Part shown: one piece after another, positions 43,349-53,804 of the stretch | How the letters are laid out: each line of letters opens with the position of its first letter | Position numbering within the stretch: position 1 is the stretch's first letter | From: Skeletonema tropicum | Lineage: Eukaryota > Bacillariophyta > Thalassiosirophyceae > Thalassiosirales > Thalassiosiraceae | Direction: 5' to 3' | DNA length: 64,000 nt | Assembly (NCBI GenBank): GCA_037178625.1 | Contig: CM074140.1 | Location: forward strand, 868,001-932,000 | Notes under the pieces: model-generated | What the model was told of the DNA's origin: nothing | What the model saw: only the letters and a program-made list of their open reading frames with translations | The model's database searches: none | Program-made: the position numbers and the translations under genes

Positions 43349-44382
43349 TACACCGCTCGCCCCACAACACGCGTAAAACGTGGAGGGGCGTCCTGCATCT
43401 CTGCCGTGGCTTGTGAGGCCAGAGCGAAGTCGTTCATACGAGCACTATCATCCAACTTTTCTTGGTAAGAATCACCTAAACTACATTGAAGAAAGCTTTT
43501 GGTGTTGCCTCTCCTAATACTGTAATACCTGCTACTCAGACAATGTCTCGAAATCTGCAGCGTAACACCTGTATCTGGCACAGAAAAAGTTGTTTCCCCA
43601 TCGTCGAGGACGTTGTTAATGACACTGTTGTTGTTTGTGCTGATGACATTATTGTTGTTCATGCTAATACGGAAACAATTGTCGATTAAGGTGGCACGAC
43701 CAATGAGATTGTCGATCTCTAAACTGCTGTGCCGTTTGTGGCTGCTGGCTTTTTTAATTACCCGCCAGAAGGTAATCTGCACAATCCTCTCTGCTTTTCC
43801 CAATCCACCCCTGGCAGGGGGTGGCCACGGCGGCTTCGGGGGGGGTTCTGGTAATAAACCTGCTATTTTCCTAATCTGGTCCACTGCCGTAACTGGTGCT
43901 CCCTCTCCATGATGCTGGTAATCCCATCTCCGGTGGGATGTTCCCTCACATTTCTTATCCATCATATCCATATCCTCCATCGGTGCCCATCCAACTAATG
44001 TCTTCTTTACAAAAATTACCTGCCAAATTCCCTGCCTTCTATCCGTTCCATGCATGGTCGTCTCTCCATGATATCGTCTCCTGTGTCTCTGCCCGACGAC
44101 GTGTAACATCAACGCCGTGACCAATTTTCCATCGATTCTCTTTATCTCCTCTAGTAACAAACGAATTCTGATACTGTTTTTCAACCATGTAGCTCTCATC
44201 GTTGTCGTGTCCCCTGTATGTTTTAAAGAATTATTTCTAATATCTCCTAGTAATGCTAAGGTGTGTTCGGTGGCTGTTCCGGCCGCCATGGTTATTATCT
44301 ATCTCTGTACGAGGTGTACTAGTTCCTACGTAGCAATTATTTTCCCATTTTTCAATATTTTTCGAAAATTCAGCGCGGATTG
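36110..44382 (-). mobile_element. Non-LTR retrotransposon with Ulp1-like protease
   Basis: An 8273-bp insertion between two 2333-bp direct repeats. Reading from 44382 it has ~93 bp of leader, ORF1 (44289-43348) and ORF2 (43348-36104). The sequence is free of internal stops, so it is young or active. There is no LTR of its own: the flanking repeats are host gene sequence. There is no poly(A) or 3' UTR either, since the insertion ends inside the last codons of ORF2. Endonuclease type (APE) plus RNase H places it among I/R1/LOA/Tad-like LINEs in the broad sense; I cannot assign a clade by eye. Confidence 0.88.
43348..44289 (-). CDS. Retrotransposon ORF1 protein
   Basis: 313 residues from the ATG at 44289. 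It is basic, with a Pro-rich segment (PEPPPKPPWPPP), an Asn-rich segment and Arg/His-rich parts. No RRM, CCHC knuckle or other ORF1 domain is recognisable. By position it should be the RNA-binding/nucleoprotein component of the LINE. Its TAA stop (43350-43348) shares one base with the ORF2 ATG, forming TAATG. Confidence 0.75.
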   Translation of the reverse strand: MAAGTATEHTLALLGDIRNNSLKHTGDTTTMRATWLKNSIRIRLLLEEIKRIDGKLVTALMLHVVGQRHRRRYHGETTMHGTDRRQGIWQVIFVKKTLVGWAPMEDMDMMDKKCEGTSHRRWDYQHHGEGAPVTAVDQIRKIAGLLPEPPPKPPWPPPARGGLGKAERIVQITFWRVIKKASSHKRHSSLEIDNLIGRATLIDNCFRISMNNNNVISTNNNSVINNVLDDGETTFSVPDTGVTLQISRHCLSSRYYSIRRGNTKSFLQCSLGDSYQEKLDDSARMNDFALASQATAEMQDAPPRFTRVVGRAV

Positions 44383-46715
44383 TAATGTATTGGTTGGATA
44401 GGAGAAGCATGATGTGGTGTAGAATTTGAGATCGAAAAAGCAGCACGCAGCACATGAATGCAGCTCGGCTGTTGAGTGTGTCGTCCACATCATCGGTCAC
44501 AAGCACTTCGAATATTGCCATTGTTATGTTATATCATCGAATTGTGAAGAAGGAGGCGATGCTACCATTAATTTATCTTTAGTGATGTGATGGTGATGTT
44601 ATGGAGGAAGCATGTGGTGGATTTGACATCGAAAAACCCACGCAAGATCGCCTATTAAGAGCATGGCCACGATAAAGATGGAAGCAAAAGGCGCATCCCT
44701 GACCATATTTGATGTATGGGTGGAAATCTACGGTGGAGGAAAGTCATAGATTGTCTGCAGTGTCATCAACATTGACTCCAGCGGTGATGGACGTCGAGCG
44801 GTTCAAATTTACACATTTCAACGCATCTGAAACAGTGGTAGTTATGTTCACATAAATCAATGTTAAGACCTTTCTGATCCGCAGATCTTTGTAGGCAATA
44901 TTTGTAGACATGTTGGAAGGGTGTCGGGCGGTCTAATGATTAGTTCCAGTTGATTACGACGGTGGTGAAGTCCATTTTACATTCGTCGGCGTCATGATTT
45001 TTTTACTTTTTTGAGGTTGATGTACCTTCAGGCGATAGTTTGGTAGGGAAGATGATGGAATTACCCCAAAGAATAATATATCTATAGAATCCTCATCAAA
45101 TTCTCTTTCTGTAGTATGATGTTACTTTTGCGATTAGAGCTCATACAAAGAAGTTATAATAAGACTTCAATATCTCGCAAAATCTCTTTTTGGAGTGTAA
45201 AATAAGGGGGTTCGCAATAATTCGTCAACTTAAACTCGTAGGAGGATGAAGCTTGTTCCCGCCGCTGTTGAAGTTCTACGGGGCATGAGACACGCGTCCG
45301 GGTTGTGTGCAAAAATGAAATCAGAGCCACCAGCTCGATGTTTTTCGGCCGTAGCCCGGGGATAATTATTTTGGCTTGCCTGAGATTTGGGGGGTTGACT
45401 CAAAGTTACAGCTAGTAACTATCCAGTGTAATGAATGAGGGGGGATAAAAGTTTTGGCTATGCGGGGATAAGCAAAGTTGGGGGATTACTTGCTTAGTTC
45501 GTGAATGGAGTGTATATACATATTTTTCTCTGGAAAGAGAGAGAGAGAGAGAAAGAGAACTCAATCACGCTATGCGAATGCGGCATACCTACTTAGAACT
45601 TCAAGGAACGAACTTTCGTCATCGTCTCATAAGTAGAGAGATCAAAACATTCTGTTGTCAAGGGCTTCGTGACTTCGCTTCCCCCCTGAATACTTCAATA
45701 CATCCAAAAAGGGCTTTCAATTTCAATAATTTTTCCCAACCTTCTTAGCAAATAATTATTTTGACAATGTGCAAGAGCAGCAGCAAAAAATCCTGCGATA
45801 AAACTGCAAACGAAAGCAGCAGTGGAACCTCTGTCCTATCCGATGCTGGTCAAGCTGTTGGGGCAACCGCTGAATGGTCCTTTGTTGGGATCATCGCAGA
45901 TCATAGCAATAGCAGCATCAGTTATGATGGTTCATCGAAGCCTTCGCTGCCCCCTTCAGTACAGCAATCAATGCATGATAGCGTCCCGACTGCTGCCGGC
46001 CAAGCTGTTGGGGTGAGCGCCAATTGTGCCATCATTGGGGCAATTGCAGGAGAAAATTATGCTATTGAAGATGAACTGGGAGCGGGTCAAACACTCGTCT
46101 CCCCCGACTCTTCAAGTTTTCGTTTGGTCGGTGAGGAACCCGGGAGAGGAGGCGTGAATGACGATTCTGCGTCACTGGAAGTCTCCGCAATCACTCCTGC
46201 AAGAAGTGCTTACACCCTGCCACCTCCGGTTACAATGAACAAATTACACTTTTCTTCGTTGGGGCTGCACGGGCGACAGAATGAAATCGACTTATTAAGA
46301 GCATGTTTTGATAGGTTTGTGATCAAGAACATGACCGAAAGTGAGAGCCCATCCTCTGTAAGTGATAGTAGTAACGCCAAATTATCAAGCGAAGTGCTGT
46401 TTATCAGTGGTGAATCAGGAACTGGCAAGGTAAGTTAGAAGTTGGTGGATTTTGCGCACACACTCAAATCACCATAGCTGACATATTAATGCTTTGCCCA
46501 AACATACCGTTTTGTTGCAATGATCATGCCCCTTTTCAACAGACTGCTCTGGCAGAATCCATCAAAAAACATGTAGCGAGTTGTCATGGAACTTATATCA
46601 CTGGTAAATTCGATCTGAAACTACGTGGGCCATACTTCGGCATTATATCCCTCTTTCGTGAGCTTTGCGGACAGATACTCGAACTCCGTCGATTCAACAG
46701 TGATAGGTATCAAGA
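44383..46715. repeat. 2333-bp direct repeat, right copy
   Basis: Right copy of the repeat at 33777-36109. It carries the upstream region, exon 1, intron 1 and the first 173 bp of exon 2 of the intact ATPase gene. Confidence 0.95.
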
Positions 46716-49700
46716 GTTGTGCCGTAGCATTATATCGGAGGTGGGGGGTGAGATTGTACGTCTGACCAATATTGTTCCAGTGTTGGAAGAGGCGATTGAG
46801 TTTCCTTCCATGGCGGACGTAGTAGTTGCTGATCAAGGTAACAAAGAGGCGAAGGAACGCTTGAAATATGCCTTTCTCCAGTTCTTCAGGGTCATCACGA
46901 GATACTTTCATCACTTGGTGATTGTACTTGATGACTTGCAGTGGACTGATGCGTTGAGCATTGAATTGCTGGATGCCATTATCAACGATCAGAACATAAG
47001 CATCATGTTCATTGGCATCTACCGCTCCAACGAAGTGGACGAAGCTCATTACCTCACGAAGACGATTCGGGACATGCATGAGGCCAAGAAGAAGAGGTGG
47101 GATTTGACTGAACTATCAATCGGGAATCTGGATGCAACCATCTGTGAAGAAATATTGGTTCAGCTTTTGTGTATTGAACCTTGTACTGAAACCAAACGTT
47201 TGGCTGATATTTGTCACCAGCGTACAGCCGGAAATGCATTCCATTTACTAGCATTCCTAGCGATGCTTCAAGATCAAAAGTTGTTGGTCAATCTTGGGCA
47301 GTTCAATGATCGGCCCAATAGATGGATGTGGACGTGGAATCCTGATCAGATTGAAGAAAGAACAGCAGTGTCATCAAATGTTGTCGAGTTGATCAAGGGC
47401 ACGATGTCCAAGCAGCCACAACTGTTAAAGGATCTTCTTCAGCTTGTTTCGTGTCTGGGCACTGCTTTTGAGAAAGACATTGCTATTTGTGCTTTTTTGC
47501 ACATGCATGATGGCATTCATCCCAGTCATGCGGGAAGGGTAGTTGATGACCTTCTTACGTTGGCTGTTCGTGAGTCCTTCCTTGAACGACAGGGTGATTC
47601 GCGCTTCTGTTGGGTTCATGATTCTATTCAGGCTGCGGCAATGCAGCAAGTCAGTGAAATAGAGATAGTTGCGTACAAGTTTAAGCTTGGGAAGGTCCTC
47701 ATTCAAAGCTTGGAAGAGAAAGATGTTGAAAGTAACCTCTTTGAGATTGCCAACTTGTTACTGCACAGTAGTGAGGAGTGTACAGAGGTAGACAAGATGA
47801 TCCTACTGGATTTGTATCTCAAAGCAGCAAAGGTACAGTTTCTCTTCAATTGCTAGTTCGAATTTGCATTTGTTGTTGCATATCCAACCTAACACAATCC
47901 AATATATTTCGCTGCTTTGTCCCAACAGAAAGCTGTAGAATTCTCTTCTGTTGAGAGCTGCGCCATTTACGCAGAAAAGGGCATCTCTCTCTTACCTCCT
48001 GATAAGTGGAGTAAGGAGCTGGAGGTTTCACTTGAGCTGTTCTCCCTCATTGTTGAAGCTCATTTCAGCCTTGGTAATATCGACAAAATGAAGATCTATG
48101 GTGATGAAGTTATACGGCAATCAGCGTTGTCGGAGCTGGAGAAAGTGCGGGTATACAACTGCAATATTAGCTTGGTTGGAGGGACCATGAACAAAGCTCA
48201 AGAAGCTCTCGAGATGAGTACTGCTGTCTTGGGAAAGTTGGATTGCAAGTTTCCGGAGAACAAGCTGCTTCAAGGACGCATGGCTCTCTCCTCGGTTGCA
48301 ATCACCAAACTTCCTACCGAGAGAGAAATTGCAGATCTTCCGATTATGAAAGATCCAAGTAGGAAGGCGTGCATGGAGATCATGGTGAGTTATATTCTGT
48401 TGATCACCTTCTCGCACGCTAACTACGCCACGTCTCTCACTTCTGACATTTTTCTCTGTTTTGCAGGTGAACGCTGCCACGTATAGTCATCATTGCAATA
48501 ACGTTTTCGCATTTATGATGCTCACTACGAGGATGGTGCAGTGGACGATGAAATATGGCGTGGATGTTTATTCGGCGCCCGCATTCGCGCTTTTTGGTAT
48601 GATAAAGAAATTGTCGTCGTATACAAAGGGGGCTAAATACGCTGATCGCGGACTTCAGCTCCTTGACATATGCACAGAAGGAAAAATTACAGAAAGCAGA
48701 ACAATTTACCTTTCTTGGTTCATGGTTTATCCATGCTCAACGCCAATCAATTCAACTTTGAAGCACTTACTTCATGGCTACAAGGTTGGTATGGAAGTTG
48801 GAGATGTAGAGAGTGCAATGTGGAATGTTTCTGCCTACCTTTGCAGTTCGATTGTGGCAGGGAAAGCTCTAAAACCACTGGCTGTTGATTGCATGACATA
48901 TATCGAGCAAATGAGATTGCTCAAGCAAGATCATATACTTCACCAGTCGCTCCCATTCGCCCAGGGAGTCCTCAATTTGATTGGAGATGCAGAAGATCCA
49001 TTGCAATTATCCGGGTCCGCTATGGTTGAGGAGGATTACTTGGCCATGATCAAATCATCTGATGCGCGAGTTATGAGCTTCCTCCACCTTCAGATATTCA
49101 AGAATATTATGTGCAATTTCTTTGGTGATTACGAGCAGGGTGCCAAACTTGCACTTGACCGTCGTGACGAGTATGAGAAAAAGAATGGATCTCCTCTTGT
49201 CATGCTGGATACTCTTCATCAAGGTATATCACTGTATGCAATGGCACGTAAAACAAAAGAAACGAAGTATATCATGGCGGCGAAGAAAATAAGGAAAGTG
49301 GTCGCTATATGGCTGAAGAAGGATAATATCAATGTCGCACATTATATACCATTCCTTGAAGCAGAAGAAGCGGCACTAGAAAGAAACTCGGTTGAGGCAA
49401 CTCGTCTCTACGCGCGGGCAATTGCTTTGGCTTCAAGATCAGGTTTTCTGCATGATGTTGCGCTCGCCAGTGAACGATTCGCAGAATATCTCTTACATGA
49501 CTTGAAGGACAGTGGTAGGGCTGGGCAATATTTTCAGGATTCTATCAAGTACTACACTGAGTGGGGCAGTGACTACAAAGCCGACCTGCTGAAACAGAAT
49601 TACTCGCATTTGTTTGGTGATGAAATCCCTAAAGGCATATCTGTCGACCCCGACTTTGCCGTCAGTGCATCATTTACAGATGATGTTCAAGGTAATGATG

Positions 49701-51065
49701 AACCCTCACAAGCTGTTGAAACAAGCCCAGGACGCGGCTTCAGTAAAGACATAGTTGAAGATGACTACAGCTGTGACGTTGAGGCGAAAGCAGTGGCTCA
49801 ACCGCTCGTTGCAACATCGAAGAAGCCAGTCTTGAATACATTAGGCTTCGAGGGTGATGATGAACCTGGTCGGGGAGGTGTCAAAGAAGATTCTGCATCG
49901 TTGGATATCTCCTCTATTACTACTCCGTACCCGAAGCCGCGTGCTCGGTCATTGCCACGTCTTGGTCGTGCACCAGCTACTGAGAATGATCATGGCGACA
50001 AGATAGAAGAAGAAGGAGATGAGCTGGATTTTGGAACAAGTGAGGTTGAAGTCGCCGATGATAAAACGGATGAAGTTTCGTTTTCCAGTAGTGGTCATTC
50101 AAGTGAGGTTACATCTGCTCTTCTTGTATCTCGAGATATTCTTTTAGAAGGATACCGAACAGAATTAGATAATGGTGATGTGGAAAGTGTAGCATTTCAG
50201 AGTAAGTGAGAAAACATTGCTGTGTCATCGTTTCGTATTCGAATAGTCATTGTTCGTCTAACAAGTCTTTTGTCTCATTTCCATTTGCGATTAAGTTTCT
50301 CTCCGTTGCTATCAAAATTGGCCTTTTTATCAGCCCTTGGTTGATCGTCAAGTAGAGCTCGAATCTAGTATTAGTGCGCTGGTTCAACTAAAACAGCCCG
50401 AAATTAGTCTCTCAGCCTATCTGCTTGTAGTCAGGCGACTTCGCAACCTTTCCAGTAAAGACGAGACCAATAATGCCTTCGAACAGTTGTTAAAAACAAT
50501 TGAACCCACTTCCAATGCATTTCATTCCGTTAAAATGATGCAATTGGAACTGCTCGTGTTATTTCAGGATTGGGACGGTGCCCTGCAATGTCTGACCGAG
50601 ACTCCCAAGAAACGGACTAAAGTTGTAGAAATGCATGCTTCCGTACGTGGAATGTTTTTTGAGGCACTAGTGTATTTGAAGACATCTGGAAACGCCACAG
50701 CTTGGCTCGAGAGACGAAAGGGGAAAAGGAAAGCGATCAAAACATTACAAAAGCTTCACAGATTGGTAGAGCAGGGAAATGACGATGTTCGGCAATACAT
50801 GCACATTCTGTTGGCCGAGTGTTATGTCTTGGAGGGGAGCGCGAGGGCTGCTGAAAATAACTTCAAAGCAGCCATTTCCATTGCGGAACTCGTTGGTTTC
50901 TTGCATGACAAAGCACTAGCACACGAACTTGCCAGTAAATGGTACAAAGAGCAAGGGAATGAGTATTGGACAAACTTTCACTTTGAAAGCTCACAAAGAC
51001 TTTACATGGAATGGGGTGCTACAGCAAAGGTGGAGACACAGCAAATTTACTACAACTACAACTGA
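45767..51065 (+). CDS. AAA/STAND-type ATPase with TPR-like C-terminal region
   Basis: Five exons: 45767-46429, 46543-47832, 47929-48384, 48467-50201 and 50296-51065. Introns are GT-AG, 82-113 bp, giving 1637 residues. The start is the first ATG; an upstream in-frame TTG is ignored. The N-terminal ~190 residues are Ser/Gly-rich with two GQAVG-type repeats. The ATPase begins with LGLHGRQNEIDLL and has Walker A GESGTGKT (215-222, split by intron 1) and Walker B LVIVLDDLQW (346-355), the pattern of ORC1-like AAA_16 domains. The C-terminal part is helical, with repeated FLHDxALAxE segments like TPR-type repeats. A motif EPGRGGV..DSASL occurs at about residue 123 and again near 1268. In other organisms such ATPases regulate signalling proteins, but no kinase or cyclase domain is visible here. 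The substrate and role are unknown. Confidence 0.85.
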
Positions 51066-51099
51066 TGGGAAACACTATTAACTACAGACGGGTATAACT

Positions 51100-51250
51100 A
51101 TCAATTTACTTTGACCAACAACCCATGGGCTTAATATATACTTACGCACCTTGCAAACCCAAGCATGAACCAAAGGACACAATTTTTTCTCAATCCACAA
51201 ATCACTCCAGAATGCCACCCATGACGCAGCAGCTTGATTCTCTTGCCGTC
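51100..51250. repeat. Diverged duplicate of the DnaJ gene 3' end
   Basis: Similar to 51312-51462 at an offset of about 212 bp. Shared strings include gcaaacccaagca, ctcaatccacaaatcactcc and gcagcagcttgatt. It covers the last ~35 codons and 3' flank of the DnaJ gene, with indels that break the frame. It lies between the convergent ATPase and DnaJ genes. Confidence 0.75.
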
Positions 51251-51352
51251 CATTATGAACATAATGTACAGACAAATCAAACACTAAAATAGCTCAGACA
51301 CGGCTACACTATATATTATTAATTTACTATTGACCAACAGAAACAAAACCTA

Positions 51353-52555
51353 TCACATACCCTGCAAACCCAAGCAAGGTCCAAGGACACAATCTCTCAA
51401 TCCACAAATCACTCCAGAATTCCATCCATGACAAGTTGCAGCAGCAGCTTGATTATCGTTCCGTTGTTTCGAAGTAGTAGTATCAGTTCCTCCACCAACT
51501 GCAGAAGCAGAAGCAGAGGAGGATGATGGTGGTGGTGGTGGACACAATTCTTCGACATGTCGTCGTTTCACCACCCCATTCTCTTCAATAACCTCTTCTC
51601 GCCTCCCATCTGGTTGTATGTAGACAATACGTTTGACTGTCCGTTGTTGACCATGGGCTATACGTGTCGTGGTGGATATCAATGATGCTGTACTACGATT
51701 GTTGTTGTTGCTATTGCTGCTGTTATTTTTGGAGGATGTACTAAAGGTAACACGTGTACCAAAGTTGTGATTGGGGAGAGGTTCACCGCTGGCTATACTG
51801 GCGATGATTTCGGATTTGGACGGTACATGTATGGAGAGGTGTTTTCCCATTGGTTTCATGGAGAAACCGATACCAGATCGTTTGTGTGGTTCTTGTTGCG
51901 GCGGTGAAGGTGTAGTATTGGTTCGTTGTTGTTGTTGTTGGTTCTCTTGTTCGTCACAATTATTATTGCTCTGAAATGACGATGATGCCTTTTTCTTCTT
52001 TGGTGTGTGTAGTAATTCATCAAAGAAGCTATCTTGCTTTTTTAACCCAATAAAATTAAAGAAGGGAGGCGGCGGTGACGTAGCTGTCGGGGCCGCCGAT
52101 GATGATGGCGCTGTAGTATTGTTGTTATTGTTGCCAGTCGAAGCTTTGTTGGTGTAATACCCCCCACTCAAATTCTCAGTGTACTTGTATCCACTTCCAC
52201 TGGTAACGTTAGTATTATTTCTATAAATTGTACTGTAGCTCCCGCTAGTTTCGGCAGCATCATCCCTCATTTCCGAGCTGCAGTCATCAAACGCACCAAA
52301 TTTGTAGAGGTGATCATACTGACTCTTTTTGGTTGGGTCCGATAAGATAGCGTACGCACTTGATATTTCAGCAAATTTAGTCGTCGCCTCCTCTTGCTGC
52401 CGTTGATTCGAGTGCTGCTGCCGATCTGGATGATATTGTAATGCTAGTTTTCGATAGGCCACCTTGATTTGTGTGGGTGAGGCATTGTGATTGAGGCCCA
52501 GTGTTTTGTAGGGATCTCGTGATGGAGAGGATGATGATGATGAGCCACCGGACAT
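51353..52555 (-). CDS. DnaJ-domain (Hsp40) protein
   Basis: 400 residues from ATG 52555; an upstream TTG in the same frame is not used. The J domain is at the N-terminus (about 14-82): DPYKTLGLNHNASPTQIKVA, HPD at 42-44, then the FAEISSAYAILSDPTKKSQYD helix. The HPD loop stimulates Hsp70 ATPase, so this is a co-chaperone. No Gly/Phe zinc-finger or type I/II C-terminal domain follows. Instead there are Ser/Asn/Gln-rich tracts, a hydrophobic FFNFIGLKK patch, an ordered strand (TVKRIVYIQPDGRREEVIEENGVV, about 315-338) and a Cys-containing tail (GVICGLRDCVLGPCLGLQGM). It is therefore a class C J protein; the Hsp70 partner and location are unknown. Confidence 0.88.
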   Translation of the reverse strand: MSGGSSSSSSPSRDPYKTLGLNHNASPTQIKVAYRKLALQYHPDRQQHSNQRQQEEATTKFAEISSAYAILSDPTKKSQYDHLYKFGAFDDCSSEMRDDAAETSGSYSTIYRNNTNVTSGSGYKYTENLSGGYYTNKASTGNNNNNTTAPSSSAAPTATSPPPPFFNFIGLKKQDSFFDELLHTPKKKKASSSFQSNNNCDEQENQQQQQRTNTTPSPPQQEPHKRSGIGFSMKPMGKHLSIHVPSKSEIIASIASGEPLPNHNFGTRVTFSTSSKNNSSNSNNNNRSTASLISTTTRIAHGQQRTVKRIVYIQPDGRREEVIEENGVVKRRHVEELCPPPPPSSSSASASAVGGGTDTTTSKQRNDNQAAAATCHGWNSGVICGLRDCVLGPCLGLQGM

Positions 52556-53804
52556 GATGATAATATATTTCAAGATTTATGTCTTTATAAATATGGAGTG
52601 CAATCGCGAGAACAATTCAATCGCACAACGCTCCTCGAGTGCTTGGCCCGTACGTCTGAAGAAGAAGCAGTGTCAGCAAGCAATGCAGAAGGCAGGCAGA
52701 AGTATGTATTCCAAGGCTCAACGCGTTGATTTAAAAAAGTATTCCGCCACCCTTTCGTAAGTAGTCGTGCTAACGCTCGCGAATGGTACTAACGGAAGTA
52801 ATGCCGTGTTGGTTTCGTTGCTTGTGATGTTCAACACAGAAAGTTGATGAAAAGTGACACATAACTTTCTCACATACACGATAAAATCGCCAACCTATCG
52901 ACCGAGCGACTGTTCCTTGTTCCTCGAACTGTGTACCCCCCACTTTGCTCGTACCTCCCCTCAAAATCTAGCCTAGAGAAAAATGTATACCCCTCTCATT
53001 AATTACTTATTGATTATTAATTGACAGTTTCGACTCATACCCCCCATCATTACCAGCCTAGCAAAAAAATTTTTCATCCTGGGGGGGTACAGTTCGAGGG
53101 ATTGGAGTTCGTTTCCACACGAATCAATCTTTGATCTCAACGCCATGCCAATGACAGCCAACCTGGGAAACACGGCTCCGGTAAGTCCGTACCTAGGCCT
53201 TCAACGAGTACGTTTTGAAACGGAGAGGGCAAGTTGTTACTTATTAGAGTGTCTATCATAATTAGTATTGATTAGAAGTCGGCATTAGTAATAGTACAGG
53301 TTAGTTACTGTTTGAGGAGGTGCATATGATGTGTCTTACTCCTAAAAAAGAAGTGAACATGTGATAATAATACTGTTCGGAGTAGGCGTGCATGAATAGC
53401 AATACAACTGCAACAAGAGAGAGCAAATAAATGTACGACAAGAACAACATGTGCTAACAGATCATTTGGCAAGTCATACTTACTGGCACTACTGAAATAA
53501 TATAAGGCTTTGAGCTTCAGTTTGACGACGCGAACTCTCTCTTTCTATGTGGATGCTGGTTCATGTAAATCACTTCTTTAGGTCAAAAAGAAATGTCGTT
53601 ATTGCAAAGCTGTTTTTCAAAACAAGTATTATTTCTCACGTCAAGCATTATTTCACTTCTCCCCCTCTACAGAGATCAATAAATCAGCAAAGAAACCTCT
53701 TTTCTTTGTTTTGTTCATTCAACTGCTGTTCTCTTCTTGAAGGAGCGGCAATAAAAATCGAAAGAGAGAGAGAGATAAAGCCAGTTCATTAAATAACTAG
53801 AATC
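52556..53804. other. Intergenic region between divergent genes
   Basis: About 1.25 kb upstream of both the DnaJ and PDZ genes. It contains a small element with inverted ends at 52922-53100. An ATG at 53143 followed by 12 codons and a GT donor-like gtaagt could be a tiny 5' exon, but I found no matching acceptor. I see nothing else. Confidence 0.4.
52922..53100. mobile_element. Small element with ~18-bp inverted ends
   Basis: cctcgaactgtgtacccccc at 52922-52941 is inverted as ggggggtacagttcgagg at 53082-53099, differing by a 2-nt gap. The ~140-bp interior has degenerate tacccccc-type and agcctagnnaaaaa repeats. No target duplication is evident. MITE-like, superfamily unknown. Confidence 0.5.

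Noticed and set aside
33777..46715. LTR retrotransposon with 2.3-kb LTRs
   Set aside because: The repeats contain host gene exons and a promoter in the opposite orientation. The internal proteins are LINE-type (APE endonuclease, no integrase or gag-pol protease).
53143..53185. Possible tiny 5' exon (ATG, 12 codons, gtaagt)
   Set aside because: No acceptor before the PDZ start keeps the frame, and the PDZ gene has a good start of its own.
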